From Nectonema munidae (lineage: Eukaryota; Nematomorpha; Nectonematoida; Nectonematidae): a stretch of 64,000 nucleotides of DNA. The stretch is taken from positions 735,290 to 799,289 of the forward strand of contig JAUIRK010001029.1 in the NCBI GenBank assembly GCA_030549495.1, read 5' to 3'. Under the pieces are notes generated by a model. It searched no databases, had not been told where the DNA came from, and was given only the letters and a program-made list of their open reading frames with translations. Below, one piece after another: positions 46,641 to 59,399 of this stretch. Made by a program: the position numbers and the translations under genes. How positions within the stretch are numbered: position 1 is the first letter of the stretch; each line of letters begins with the position of its first letter.

Positions 46641-47828
46641 TGACTGTAACTGCCTGTGTTTAAGTGCTCCCTGTTTCTGCTTGCCTATTATTTAAGTCCT
46701 ACCTGTGCTTAAGTGCTCCTTGTTTATGCCTTCCTGTGTTTGGGTGTTCCCTGTTTGTGCCTTCCTGTGTTTGAGTGCCCTCTGTTGGTGCTTGCCTGTG
46801 TTAAAGTGCTCCCTTTTTGTGCCTGAATCTATTTAAGTGCTCCCTGTTTGTGCTTGCATGTGTTTAAGTTTCCCTTGTTTGTGCCTCCCTGTGTTTAAGT
46901 TTTCCCTATGTGTGCTCCCTGTTTGAGTCTACCTGTGTTTGAGTGCTACATGTTTGTGTTTGTCTGTGTTATAGTGCCCCATGTTTGAGTGTTCCTATTT
47001 TTGCCTTCCGGTGTTTGAATGCCCCCTGTTGGTGCTTAGGTGTGTTAAAGTGGTCCCTTTTTGTGCCTTTCTCTGTTTAAGTTCTACCTGTTTGTGCCTG
47101 CCTGTGTTTAATTCTACCTTGATTGTGCTTGCGTATGTTGGGTTCTCCCTGTTTGAGATTGCCTGTCTTTAAGTGCTCCCTGTTTCTGCTTGCTTATTGT
47201 TTAAGTTCTACCTATGTTTAAGTGCTCCTTGTTTGTGCCTAATCGTGTTTGGGTGATCCCTGTTGATTGAGTGCTCGTCATTTGTCCTGCCTGTGTTTGA
47301 GTGCTAACTGTTTTTGCCTTTATGTGCTTCCTGTGTTTGAGTGCCCTGTGTTGGTGCTTGCCTGTGTTAAAGTGTTCCCTTTTTGGGTGAATCTGTTTAA
47401 GTGCTCCCTGTTTGAGCTTGCAAGTGTTAAAGTGCTCCCTTTTTGTGCCTGTCTCTGTTTAAGTGCTCCCTGTTTGTGCCTGCCTGTGTTTAAGTCAACC
47501 CTATTTGTGCCTGCGTGTGTTGGGTTCTCCCTGTTTGAGTGCCTGCTTGTGTTTAAGTGCTCCTTGTTTCGGCTTGAATATTGTTTAACTCCTACCTGTG
47601 TTTAAGTGCTCCTTGTTTGTGCCTGCCTGTGTTTGGGTGCTCCCTGTTGATAGAGTTCTAGATGTTTGTTCCTGCCTGTGTTAAAGTGCTCCCTTTTTGT
47701 TGCCGTCTCTGTTTAAGTGCTCCCTGTTTGTGCCTGAATGTGTTTAAGTCAACCCTATTTGTGCCTGTGTGTGTTGGGTTCTCCCTCTTTGAGTGTTTGC
47801 CTGTGTTTAAGTGCTCCTTGTTTGTGCC

Positions 47829-50237
47829 TGACCGTGTTTGGGTGCTTCCTGTTAATTGAGTGCTCGTCGTTTGTTCCTGCCTGTGTTTGAGTGCTCCCTG
47901 TTTTTGCCTGTATGTGCTTCCTGTTTGTGCCTTCCTGTGTTTGAGTGCCATTGGTTGGTGCTTGCCTATGTTAAAGTGCTCCCTTTTTGTGCCTGAATCT
48001 GTTTAAGTGCTCCCTGTTTGAGCTTGCATATGTTTAAATGTTCTCTATTTGTGCCAGCCTGTGTTTAAGTCCTCCCTGTTAGTGCCTGCCTGTGTTTGAG
48101 TGCTCCCTTTTTGAGCCTGCCTGTGTTTGAGTGCTCCTTGTTTGTGTCTGCCTGTGTTATAGTGCCCCATGTTTGAGTGCCTCCTGTTTATGCCTGCTTG
48201 TGTTTGAATGCCCCCTGTTGGTGTTTGTCTGTCTTAAAGTGCTCCCTTTTTGTGCGTGCCTATGTTTAAATCAACTTTGTTTGTGCCTGCCTGTGTTTGA
48301 GTGCTCCCTGTTTGAGCCTTCCTGTGTTTGAGTGCTCCTTGTTTGTGTCTGCCTGTGTTATAGTGCCCCATGTTTGTGCCTGCCTGTGTTTGAGTGCTCC
48401 CTGTTTGAGCCTTCCTGTGTTTGAGTGCTCCTTGTTTGTGTCTGCCTGTGTTATAGTGCCCCATGTTTGTGCCTGCCTCTGTTTGAGTGCCTCCTGTTGT
48501 TTGAGTGCTCCCTGTTTGTGTCTGCCTGTGCTTGAGTGCCCCATATTTGTGCCTGCCTGTGTTTGAGTGCCTTCTGTTTGTGCCTGACTGTGTTTGTGTC
48601 CTCCTTGTTTGTGCGTTCCTGTGTTTGAGTGGCCCCTGTAGGTGTTTACCTGTTTTAAAGTGCTCCCTTTTTCTGCCTCAATCTGTTTAAGTTCTACCTG
48701 TTTGTGCTTGCATGTGTTTAAGTTTTCTCTGTTTGTGCGTGCCTGTGTTTAAATCCTCGCTGTTTGTGCCTACCTGTGTTTGAGTGCTCCCTGTTTGTGC
48801 CTGCCTGTGTTTGAGTGCTCTCTATTTGAACCTACCTGTGTTTGAGTGCTCTCTGTTTAAACCTGCCTGTGTTTGAGTGCTTTTTATTTGTGTGTGCCTG
48901 TGTTATAGTGTGCCATGTTTGAGTCCCTCTAGTTTTTGCCTGTTTGTGCCTTCCTGTGTTTGAATACCCCTTGTTGGTGCTTGCCTGTGTTAAAGTACTC
49001 CCTTTTTGAGCCTGAATCTGTTTAAGTGCTCCCTGTTTGTGCCTACCTGTGTTTAAGTCCACCCTGTATGTACCTGCGTGTTTTGGGTTTTCCCTCTTTG
49101 AGCCATTGTTTGAACCTGCCTGCGTTTGAGTGCTCCGTGTTTGTGTCTGCCTGTGTTATAGTGCCCCATGTTTGAGTGCCTCCTGTTTATGCCTGATTGT
49201 GTTTGAATGCCCCCTGTTGGTGTTTGCCTGTGTTAAAGTGTCCCTTTTTGTGCCTGTCTCTGTTTAAGTGCTCCCTGTTTGTGCCTGCCTGTGTTTAAGT
49301 CAACCCTATTTGTGCCTGCGTATATTGGGTTCTCCCTGTTTGAGTGCCTGCTTGTGTTTAAGTGCTCCTTGTTTCTGCTTGAATATTGTTTAAGTCCTAC
49401 CTGTGTTTAAGTGCTCCTTGTTTGTGCCTGCTTGTGTTTGGGTGCTCCCTGTTGATAGAGTTCTTGTTGTTTGTTCCTGCCTGTGTTAAAGTGCTCCCTT
49501 TTTGTGCCTGTCTCTGTTTAAGTGCTCCCTATTTGTGCCTGAATGTGTTTAAGTCAACCCTATTTGTGCCTGTGTGTGTTGGGTTCTCCCTCTTTGAGTG
49601 CCTGCCTGTGTTTAAGTGCTCCTTGTTTCTGCTTGACTATTGTTTAAGTCCTACCTGTGTTTAAGTGCTCCTTGTTTGTGCCTGCCTGTGTTTGGGTGCT
49701 CCCTGTTGATAGAGTGCTCGTCGTTTGTTCCTGCCTGTGTTTGAGTTCTCCCTATTTTGCCCCTTTGTGTTTGAGTGCCCTCTGTTGGTACTTGCTTGTG
49801 TTTAAGTGGTCCCTTTTTGTGCCTATATCTGTTTAAGTGCTTGCATGTGGTTAAGTCCACACTCTTTGTGCCTGCCTGTGTCGGGTGCTTGCTGTGTTTG
49901 AGTGCCTGCCTGTGTTTAAATGCTCCCTTCTCTCTTTGTCCTCGTTGTTTGTGTCTGACTGTGTTTGGATGCTCCCTGTTGATTTATTGCTCATTGTTTA
50001 TTAATGGCTGTGTTTGAGTGCTCTGTTTGTAACTGCCTGAGTTTGAGTGTTACCTGTTTGCGCCTGCTGTGTCTAAGTGCTCGCTGTTTGTGCCTGCCTG
50101 TGTTTAATTCCACCTTGCTTGTGCTTGCGTATGTTGGGTTCTCCCTATTTGAGTGCCTGCCTGTGTTTAAGTGCTCCCTGTTTCTGCCTGCTTATTGTTT
50201 AAGTCCTACCTGTGTTTAAGTGCTCCTTGTTTGTGCC
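47829..50237. repeat. Higher-order repeat, copy A (short form, about 2.4 kb)
   Basis: Bounded by the marker phrase TGACCGTGTTTGGGTGC at 47829 and 50238 (2,409 bp). Near its right half the offset to the next copy changes from about 2,408 through 2,284 to 2,787, so this copy lacks segments of about 120 and, near 49.4-49.7 kb, about 500 bp that later copies have. Confidence 0.65.
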
Positions 50238-53024
50238 TGACCGTGTTTGGGTGCTTCCTGTTGATTGAGTGCTCGTCGTTTTTCCTGCCTGTGTTTGAGT
50301 GCTCCCTGTTTTTGCATGTATGTGCTTCCTGTTTGTGCCTTCCTGTGTTTGAGTGCCCTTGGTTGGTGCTTGCCTATGTTAAAGTGCTCCTTTTTTGTGC
50401 CTGAATCTGTTTAAGTGCTCCCTGTTTGAGCTTGCATATGTTTAAATGTTCTCTATTTGTGCCAGCCTGTGTTTAAGTACTCCCTGTTAGTGCCTGCCTG
50501 TGTTTGAGTGCTCCCTTTTTGAGCCTGCCTGTGTTTGAGTGCTCCTTGTTTGTGTCTGCCTGTGTTATAGTGCCCCATGTTTGAGTGCCTCCTGTTTATG
50601 CCTGCTTGTGTTTGAATGCCCCCTGTTGGTGTTTGTCTGTGTTAAAGTGCTCCCTTTTTGTGCGTGCCTATGTTTAAATCAACTTTGTTTGTGCCTGCCT
50701 GTGTTTGAGTGCTCCCTGTTTGAGCCTTCCTGTGTTTGAGTGCTCCTTGTTTGTGTCTGCCTGTGTTATAGTGCCCCATGTTTGTGCCTGCCTCTGTTTG
50801 AGTGCCTCCTGTTGTTTGAGTGCTCCCTGTTTGTGTCTGCATGTGCTTGAGTGCCCCATATTTGTGCCTGCCTGTGTTTGAGTGCCTTCTGTTTGTGCCT
50901 GCCTGTGTTTGTGTCCTCCTTGTTTATGCGTTCCTGTGTTTGAGAGGCCCCTGTAGGTGTTTACCTGTTTTAAAGTGCTCCCTTTTTCTGCCTGAATCTG
51001 TTTAAGTTCTACCTGTTTGTGCTTGCATGTGTTTAAGTTTTCCCTGTTTGTGCCTGCCTGTGTTTAAATCCTCCCTGTTTGTGCCTGCCTGTGTTTGAGT
51101 GCTCCCTGTTTTTGCCTGCCTGTGTTTGAGTGCTCTCTGTTTGAACCTGCCTGTGTTTGAGTGCTCCTTATTTGTGTGTGCCTGTGTTATAGTGTGCCAT
51201 GTTTGAGTCCCTCTTGTTTTTGCCTGTTTGTGCCTTCCTGTGTTTGAATACCCCTTGTTGGTGCTTGCCTGTGTTAAAGTACTCCCTTTTTGAGCCTGAA
51301 TCTGTTTAAGTGCTCCCTGTTTGTGCCTGCCTGTGTTTAAGTCCACCCTGTATGTACCTGCGTGTTTTGGGTTTTCCCTCTTTGAGCCATTGTTTGAACC
51401 TGCCTGAGTTTGAGTGCTCCATGTTTGTGTCTGCCTGTGTTATAGTGCCCCATGTTTGAGTGCCTCCTGTTTATGCCTGATTGTGTTTGAATGCCCCCTT
51501 TTGGTGTTTGCCTGTGTTAAAGTGCTCACTTTTTGTGCCTGTCTCTGTTTAAGTGCTCCCTGTTTGTGCCTGCCTGTGTTTAAGTCAACCCTGTTTGTGC
51601 CTGCGTGTGTTGGGTTCTCCCTGTTTGAGTGCCTGCCTATGTTTAAGTGCTCCTTCTTTCTGCTTGACTATTGTTTAAGTCCTACCTGTGTTTAAGTGCT
51701 CCTTGTTTGTGCCTGCCTGTGTTTGGGTACTCTCTGTTGATAGAGTGCTCATTGTATGTTCCTGCATGTGTTTGAGTGCTCCCTATTTTGCCTATGTGTT
51801 TGAGTGGCCTCTGTTGCTACTTGCCTGTGTTTAAGTGCTCCCTTTTTGTGCCTAAATCTGTTTAAGTGCTTGCATGTGGTTAAGTCCACCCTGTTTGTGC
51901 CTGCCTGCGTTTAAGTGCTCCCTTCTCTCCTTGCCCTCGTTGTTTGTGTCTGACTGTGTTTGGATGCTCCCTGTTGATTTAGTGCTCCTTGTTTGTTAAT
52001 GCCTGTGTTTGAGTGCCCTTTGTTGGTGCTTCCTGTGTTAAAGTGCTTCCTTTTTGTGCCTGAATCGGTTTAAGTGCTCCCTGTTTGAGCTTGTATGTGT
52101 TCCCTGTTTGTGCCAGCGTGTGTTTAAGTCCTCCCTGTGTTTGAGTGCTCCCTTTTCGAGCCTGCCTGTGTTTGAATGCTCCTTGTTTGTCTGCCTGTGT
52201 TATAATGCCCAATGTTTGAGTGCCTCCTGTTTATGCCTGCTTGTGTTTGAATGCCCCCTGTTGGTGTTTGCCTGTGTTGTGTCCCTTTTCGTGCCTGTCT
52301 CTGTTTAAGTGCTCCCTGTTTGTGCCTGCCTGTGTTTAAGTCAACCCTATTTGTGCCTGTGTGTGTTGGGTTCTCCCTCTTTGAATGCCTGCCTGTGTTT
52401 AAGTGCTCCTTGTTTCTGCTTGACTATTGTTTAAGTCCTACCTGTGTTTAAGTGCTCCTTGTTTGTGCCTGCCTGTGTTTGGGTGCTCCCTGTTGATAGA
52501 GTGCTCGTCGTTTGTTCCTGCCTGTGTTTGAGTGCTCCCTATTTTGCCCCTTTGTGTTTGAGTGCCCTCTGTTAGTACTTGCCTGTGTTTAAGTGGTCCC
52601 TTTTTGTGCCTATATCTGTTTAAGTGCTTGCATGTGGTTAAGTCCACACTGTTTGTGCCTGCCTGTGTCGGGTACTCGCTGTGTTTGAGTGCCTGCCTGT
52701 GTTTAAATGCTCCCTTCTCTCTTTGTCCTCGTTGTTTGTGTCTGACTGTGTTTGGATGCTCCCTGTTGATTTATTGTTCGTTGTTTATTAATGCCTGTGT
52801 TTGAGTGCTCTGTTTGTAACTGCCTGCGTTTGAGTGTTACCTGTTTGCGCCTGCTGTGTCTAAGTGCTCGCTGTTTGGGCCTGCCTGTGTTTAATTCCAC
52901 CTTGTTTGTGCTTGCGTATGTTGGGTTCTCCCTATTTGAGTGCCTGCCTGTGTTTAAGTGCTCCCTGTTTCTGCCTGCTTATTGTTTAAGTCTTACCTGT
53001 GTTTAAGTGCTCCTTGTTTGTGCC
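50238..53024. repeat. Higher-order repeat, copy B (2,787 bp)
   Basis: Marker phrase at 50238 and 53025. At least ten landmark stretches recur exactly 2,787 bp further right in copy C, with only scattered single-base differences. Confidence 0.85.
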
Positions 53025-55811
53025 TGACCGTGTTTGGGTGCTTCCTGTTGATTGAGTGCTTGTAGTTTGTTCCTGCCTGTGTTCGAGTGCTCCCTGTTTT
53101 TGCCTGTATGTGCTTCCTGTTTGAGCCTTCCTGTGTTTGAGTGCCCTCTGTTGGTGCTTGCCTTATTAAAGTGCTCCCTTTTTGTGCCTGAATCTGTTTA
53201 AGTGCTCCCTGTTTGAGCTTGCATATGTTTAAATGTTCTCTATTTGTGCCAGCCTGTGTTTAAGTCCTCCCTGTTAGTGCCTGCCTGTGTTTGAGTGCTC
53301 CCTTTTTGAGCCTGCCTGTGTTTGAGTGCTCCTTGTTTGTGTCTGACTATGTTATAGTGCCCCATGTTTGAGTGCCTCCTGTTTATGCCTGCTTGTGTTT
53401 GAATGCCCCCTGTTGGTGTTTGTCTGTGTTAAAGTGCTCCCTTTTTGTGCGTGCCTATGTTTAAATCAACTTTGTTTGTGCCTGCCTGTGTTTGAGTGCT
53501 CCCTGTTTGAGCCTTCCTGTGTTTGAGTGCTCCTTGTTTGTGTCTGCCTGTGTTATAGTGCCCCATGTTTGTGCCTGCCTCTGTTTGAGTGCCTCCTGTT
53601 GTTTGAGTGCTCCCTGTTTGTGTCTGCCTGTGCTTGAGTGCCCCATATTTATGCCTGCCTGTGTTTGAGTGCCTTCTGTTTGTGTCTGCCTGTGTTTGTG
53701 TCCTCCTTGTTTATGCGTTCCTGTGTTTGAGTGGCCCCTGTAGGTGTTTACCTGTTTTAAAGTGCTCCCTTTTTCTGCCTGAATCTGTTTAAGTTCTACC
53801 TGTTTGTGCTTGCATGTGTTTAAGTTTTCCCTGTTTGTGCCTGCCTGTGTTTAAATCCTCCCTGTTTGTGCCTGCCTGTGTTTGAGTGCTCCCTGTTTGT
53901 GCCTGCCTGTGTTTGAGTGCTCTCTGTTTGAACCTGCCTGTGTTTGAGTGCTCCTTATTTGTGTGTGCATGTGTTATAGTGTGCCATGTTTGAGTCCCTC
54001 TTGTTTTTGCCTGTTTGTGCCTTCCTGTGTTTGAATACCCCTTGTTGGTGCTTGCCTGTGTTAAAGTACTCCCTTTTTGAGCCTGAATCTGTTTAAGTGC
54101 TCCCTGTTTGTGCCTGCCTGTGTTTAAGTCCACCCTGTATGTACCTGCGTGTTTTGGGTTTTCCCTCTTCGAGCCATTGTTTGAACCTGCCTGCGTTTGA
54201 GTGCTCCGTGTTTGTGTCTGCCTGTGTTATAGTGCCCCATGTTTGAGTGCCTCCTGTTTATGCCTGATTGTGTTTGAATGCCCCCTTTTGGTGTTTGCCT
54301 GTGTTAAAGTGCTCCCTTTTTGTGCCTGTCTCTGTTTAAGTGCTCCCTGTTTGTGCCTGCCTGTGTTTAAGTCAACCCTGTTTGTGCCTGCGTGTGTTGG
54401 GTTCTCCCTGTTTGAGTGCCTGCCTATGTTTAAGTGCTCCTTCTTTCTGCTTGACTATTGTTTAAGTCCTACCTGTGTTTAAGTGCTCCTTGTTTGTGCC
54501 TGCCTGTGTTTGTGTACTCTCTGTTGATAGAGTGCTCATTGTTTGTTCCTGCATGTGTTTGAGTGCTCCCTATTTTGCCTATGTGTTTGAGTGGCCTCTG
54601 TTGGTACTTGCCTGTGTTTAAGTGCTCCCTTTTTGTGCCTAAATCTGTTTAAGTGCTTGCATGTGGTTAAGTCCACCCTGTTTGTGCCTGCCTGTGTTTA
54701 AGTGCTCCCTTCTTTCCTTGCCCTCGTTGTTTGTGTCTGACTGTGTTTGGATGCTCCCTGTTGATTTAGTGCTCCTTGTTTGTTAATGCCTGTGTTTGAG
54801 TGCCCTTTGTTGGTGCTTCCTGTGTTAAAGTGCTCCCTTTTTGTGCCTGAATGGGTTTAAGTGCTCCCTGTTTGAGCTTGTATGTGTTCCCTGTTTGTGC
54901 CAGCGTGTGTTTAAGTCCTCCCTGTGTTTGAGTGCTCCCTTTTCGAGCCTGCCTGTGTTTGAATGCTCCTTGTTTGTCTGCCTGTGTTATAATGCCCAAT
55001 GTTTGAGTGCCTCCTGTTTATGCCTGCTTGTGTTTGAATGCCCCCTGTTGGTGTTTGCCTGTGTTGTGTCCCTTTTTGTGCCTGTCTCTGTTTAAGTGCT
55101 CCCTGTTTGTGCCTGCCTGTGTTTAAGTCAACCATATTTGTGCCTGTGTGTGTTGGGTTCTCCCTCTTTGAATGCCTGCCTGTGTTTAAGTGCTCCTTGT
55201 TTCTGCTTGACTATTGTTTAAGTCCTACCTGTGTTTAAGTGCTCCTTGTTTGTGCCTGCCTGTGTTTGGGTGCTCCCTGTTGATAGAGTGCTCGTCGTTT
55301 GTTCCTGCCTGTGTTTGAGTGCTCCCTATTTTGCCCCTTTGTGTTTGAGTGCCCTCTGTTAGTACTTGCCTGTGTTTAAGTGGTCCCTTTTTGTGCCTAT
55401 ATCTGTTTAAGTGCTTGCATGTGGTTAAGTCCACACTGTTTGTGCCTGCCTGTGTCGGGTACTCGCTGTGTTTGAGTGCCTGCCTGTGTTTAAATGCTCC
55501 CTTCTCTCTTTGTCCTCGTTGTTTGTGTCTGACTGTGTTTGGATGCTCCCTGTTGATTTATTGTTCGTTGTTTATTAATGCCTGTGTTTGAGTGCTCTGT
55601 TTGTAACTGCCTGCGTTTGAGTGTTACCTGTTTGCGCCTGCTGTGTCTAAGTGCTCGCTGTTTGGGCCTGCCTGTGTTTAATTCCACCTTGTTTGTGCTT
55701 GCGTATGTTGGGTTCTCCCTATTTGAGTGCCTGCCTGTGTTTAAGTGCTCCCTGTTTCTGCCTGCTTATTGTTTAAGTCTTACCTGTGTTTAAGTGCTCC
55801 TTGTTTGTGCC
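53025..55811. repeat. Higher-order repeat, copy C (2,787 bp)
   Basis: Marker phrase at 53025 and 55812. The 81-codon stretch at 55349-55591 translates identically to 52562-52804 in copy B, so the duplication is recent. Confidence 0.85.
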
Positions 55812-56590
55812 TGACCGTGTTTGGGTGCTTCCTGTTGATTGAGTGCTCGTCGTTTGTTCCTGCCTGTGTTTGAGTGCTCCTTGTTTTTGCCTGTATGTGC
55901 TTCCTGTTTGAGCCTTCCTGTGTTTGAGTGCCCTCTGTTGGTGCTTGCCTATTAAAGTGCTCCCTTTTTGTGCCTGAATCTGTTTAAGTGCTCCCTGTTT
56001 GAGCTTGCATATGTTTAAATGTTCTCTATTTGTGCCAGCCTGTGTTTAAGTCCTCCCTGTTAGTGCCTGCCTGTGTTTGAGTGCTCCCTTTTTGAGCCTG
56101 CCTGTGTTTGAGTGCTCCTTGTTTGTGTCTGACTATGTTATAGTGCCCCATGTTTGAGTGCCTCCTGTTTATGCCTGCTTGTGTTTGAATGCCCCCTGTT
56201 GGTGTTTGTCTGTGTTAAAGTGCTCCCTTTTTGTGCGTGCCTATGTTTAAATCAACTTTGTTTGTGCCTGCCTGTGTTTGAGTGCTCCCTGTTTGAGCCT
56301 TCCTGTGTTTGAGTGCTCCTTGTTTGTGTCTGCCTGTGTTATAGTGCCCTATGTTTGTGCCTGCCTCTGTTTGAGTGCCTCCTGTTGTTTGAGTGCTCCC
56401 TGATTGTGTCTGCCTTTATTTGAGTGCCCCATATTTGTGCCTACCTGTGTTTGAGTGCCTTCTGTTTGTGCCTGCCTATGTTTGTGTCCTCCTTGTTTAT
56501 GCGTTCCTGTGTTTGAGTGGCCCCTGTAGGTGTTTACCTGTTTTAAAGTGCTCCCTTTTTCTGCCTGAATCTGTTTAAGTGCTACCTGTT
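55812..56590. repeat. Higher-order repeat, copy D (partial)
   Basis: Continues with an offset of 2,786-2,787 bp to copy C up to about 56,590, after which the unit order changes. Confidence 0.7.
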
Positions 56591-59399
56591 TGTGCCTGAA
56601 TGTGTTTAAGTCAACCCTATTTTTTGCCTGCGTGTGTTGAGTTCCCCTGTTTGAGTGCCTGCCTGTGTTTAAGTGCTCCTTGTTTCTGCTTGACTATTGT
56701 TTATGTCCTACCTGTGTTTAAGTGCTCCTTGTTTGTGCCTGCCTGTGTTTGGGTGCTCCCTGTTGATAGAGTGCTCGTTGTTTGTTCCTGCCTGTGTTTG
56801 AGTGCTCCCTATTTTGCCTGTGTGTGTTTGAGTACCAACATGCCTGTGTTTAAGTGTTCCCTTTTTGTGCCTAAATCTGTTTAAGTGCTTGCATGTGGTT
56901 AAGTCCACCCTGTTTGTGCCTGCCTGTGTCGGGTGCTCGCTGTGTTTGAGTGCTCCCTTTTTGAGCCTGCCTGTGTTTGAGTGCTCCTTGTTTGTGTCTG
57001 CCTGTGTTATAGTGCCCCATGTTTGAGTGCCTCCTGTTTATGCCTGCTTGTGTTTGAATGCCCCCTTTTGGTGTTTGCCTGTGTTAAAGTGCTCCCTTTT
57101 TGTGCCTGTCTCTGTTTAAGTGCTGCCTGTATTTAAGTCGACCCTGTTTGTGCCTACGTGTGTTGGGATCTCCCTGTTTGAGTGCCTGCCTATGCTTAAG
57201 TGCTCCTTGTTTCTGCTTGACTATTGTTTAAGTCCTACCTGTGTTTAAGTGCTCCTTGTTTGTGCCTGCCTGTGTTTGGGTGCTCCCTGTTGATAGAGTG
57301 CTCGTTGTTTGTTCCTGCCTGTGTTTGAGTGCTCCCTATTTTGCCCCTTTGTGTTTGAGTGCCCTCTGTTAGTACTTGCCTGTGTTTAAGTGGTCCCTTT
57401 TTATGCCTATATCTGTTTAAGTGCTTGCATGTGGTTAAGTCCACACTGTTTGTGCCTTCCTGTGTCGGGTGCTCGCTGTGTTTGAGTGCCTGTCTGTGTT
57501 TAAGTGCTCCCTTTTCTCCTTGTCCTCGTTGTTTGTGTCTGACTGTGTTTGGATGCTTCTTGTTGATTTAGTGCTAGTTGTTTGTTAATGCCTGTGTTTG
57601 AGTGCTCTCTGTTTGTAACAGCCTGCGTTTGAGTGTTACCTGTTTGCGCTTACCTGTGTCTAAGTGATCGCTGTTTGGGCCTGCCTGTGTTTAATTCCAC
57701 CTTATTTGTGCTTGCGTATGTTGGGTTCTCCCTATTTGAGTGCCTGCCTGTGTTTAAGTGCTCCCTGTTTATGCCTGGTTATTGTTTAAGTCCTACCTGT
57801 GTTTAAGTGCTCCCTGTTTGTGCCTGCCTGTGTTTGAGTGCTCCCTGTTTGAACCTGCCTGTGTTTGAGTGCTCCATATTTGTGTGTGTCTGTGTTATAG
57901 TGTCCCATGTTTGAGTCCCTCTTGTTTTTGCCTGTTTGTGCCTTCCTGTGTTTGAATGCCCCTTGTTGGTGCTTGCCTGTGTTAAAGTACTCCATTTTTG
58001 AGCCTGAATCTGTTTAAGTGCTCCCTATTTGTGCCTGCCTGTGTTTAAGTCGACCCTGTTTGTACCTGCGTGTGTTGGGTTATCCCTGTTTGAGCCCTTG
58101 TTTGAACCTGCCTGCGTTTGAGTGCTCCGTGTTTGTGTCTGCCTCTGTTATAGTGCCCCATGTTTGAGTGCCTCCTGTTTATGACTGCTTGTGTTTGAAA
58201 ACCCCCTGTTGGTGTTTGCCTGTGTTAAAGTGCTCTCTTTTTGTGCCTGTCTCTGTTTAAGTGCTACCTGTTTGTGCCTGAATGTGTTTAAGTCAACCCT
58301 ATTTGTGCCTGCGTGTGTTGAGTTCCCCTGTTTGAGTCCCTGCCTGTGTTTAAGTGCTCCTTGTTTGTGCCTGCCTGTGTTTGGGGGCTCCCTTTTGATA
58401 GAGTGCTCGTTGTTTGTTCCTGCCTGTGTTTGAGTGCTCCCTATTTTACCTGTGTGTGTTTGAGTACCAATATGCCTGTGTTTAAGTGTGCCCTTTTTGT
58501 GCCTAAATCTCTTTAAGTGCTTGCATGTGGTTAAGTCCACCCTGTTTGTGCCTGCCTGTGTCGGGTGTTCGCTGTGTTTGAGTGCTCCCTTTTTGAGCCT
58601 GCCTGTGTTTGAGTGCTCCTTGTTTGTGTCTGCCTGTGTTATAGTGCCCCATGTTTGAGTGCCTCCTGTTTATGCCTGCTTGTGTTTGAATGCCCCCTGT
58701 TGGTGTTTGCCTGTGTTAAAGTGCTCCCTTTTTGTGCCTGTCTCTGTTTAAGTGCTCCCTGTATTTAAGTCAACCCTGTTTGTGCCTGCGTGTGTTGGGT
58801 TCTCCCTGTTTCAGTGCCTGCCTATGCTTAAGTGCTCCTTGTTTCTGCTTTACTATTGTTTAAGTCCTACCTGTGTTTAAGTGCTCCTTGTTTGTGCCTG
58901 CCTGTGTTTGGGTTCTCCCTGTTGATAGAGTGCTCATTGTTTGTTCCTGCCTGTATTTGAGTGCTCCCTATTTTGCCTATGTGTTTGAGTGCCCTCTGTT
59001 GGTATTTGCCTGAGTTTAAGTGTTCCCTTTTTGTGGTAAAATCTGTTTAAGTGCTTGCATGTGGTTAAGTCCACCCTGTTTGTGCCTGCCTGTGTTTAAG
59101 TGCTCCCTTCTCTCCTTGCCCTCGTTGTTTGTGACTGAGTGTGTTTGATGCTCTCTTTTGATTGAGTGCTCGTCGTTCGTTCCTGCCTGTGTTTGAGTGC
59201 TCCCAGTTTTTGCCTGTATGTGCTTCCTGTTTGTGCCTTCCTGTGTTTGAGTGCCCTCTGTTGGTGCTTGCCTGTGTTAAAGTGCTCCCTTTTTGTGCCT
59301 GAATCTGTTTAAGTGCTCCCTATTTGAGCTTGCATATGTTTAAATGTTCCCTATTTGTGCCAGCCTGTGTTTAAGTCCTCCCTGTTAGTGCCTGCCTGT

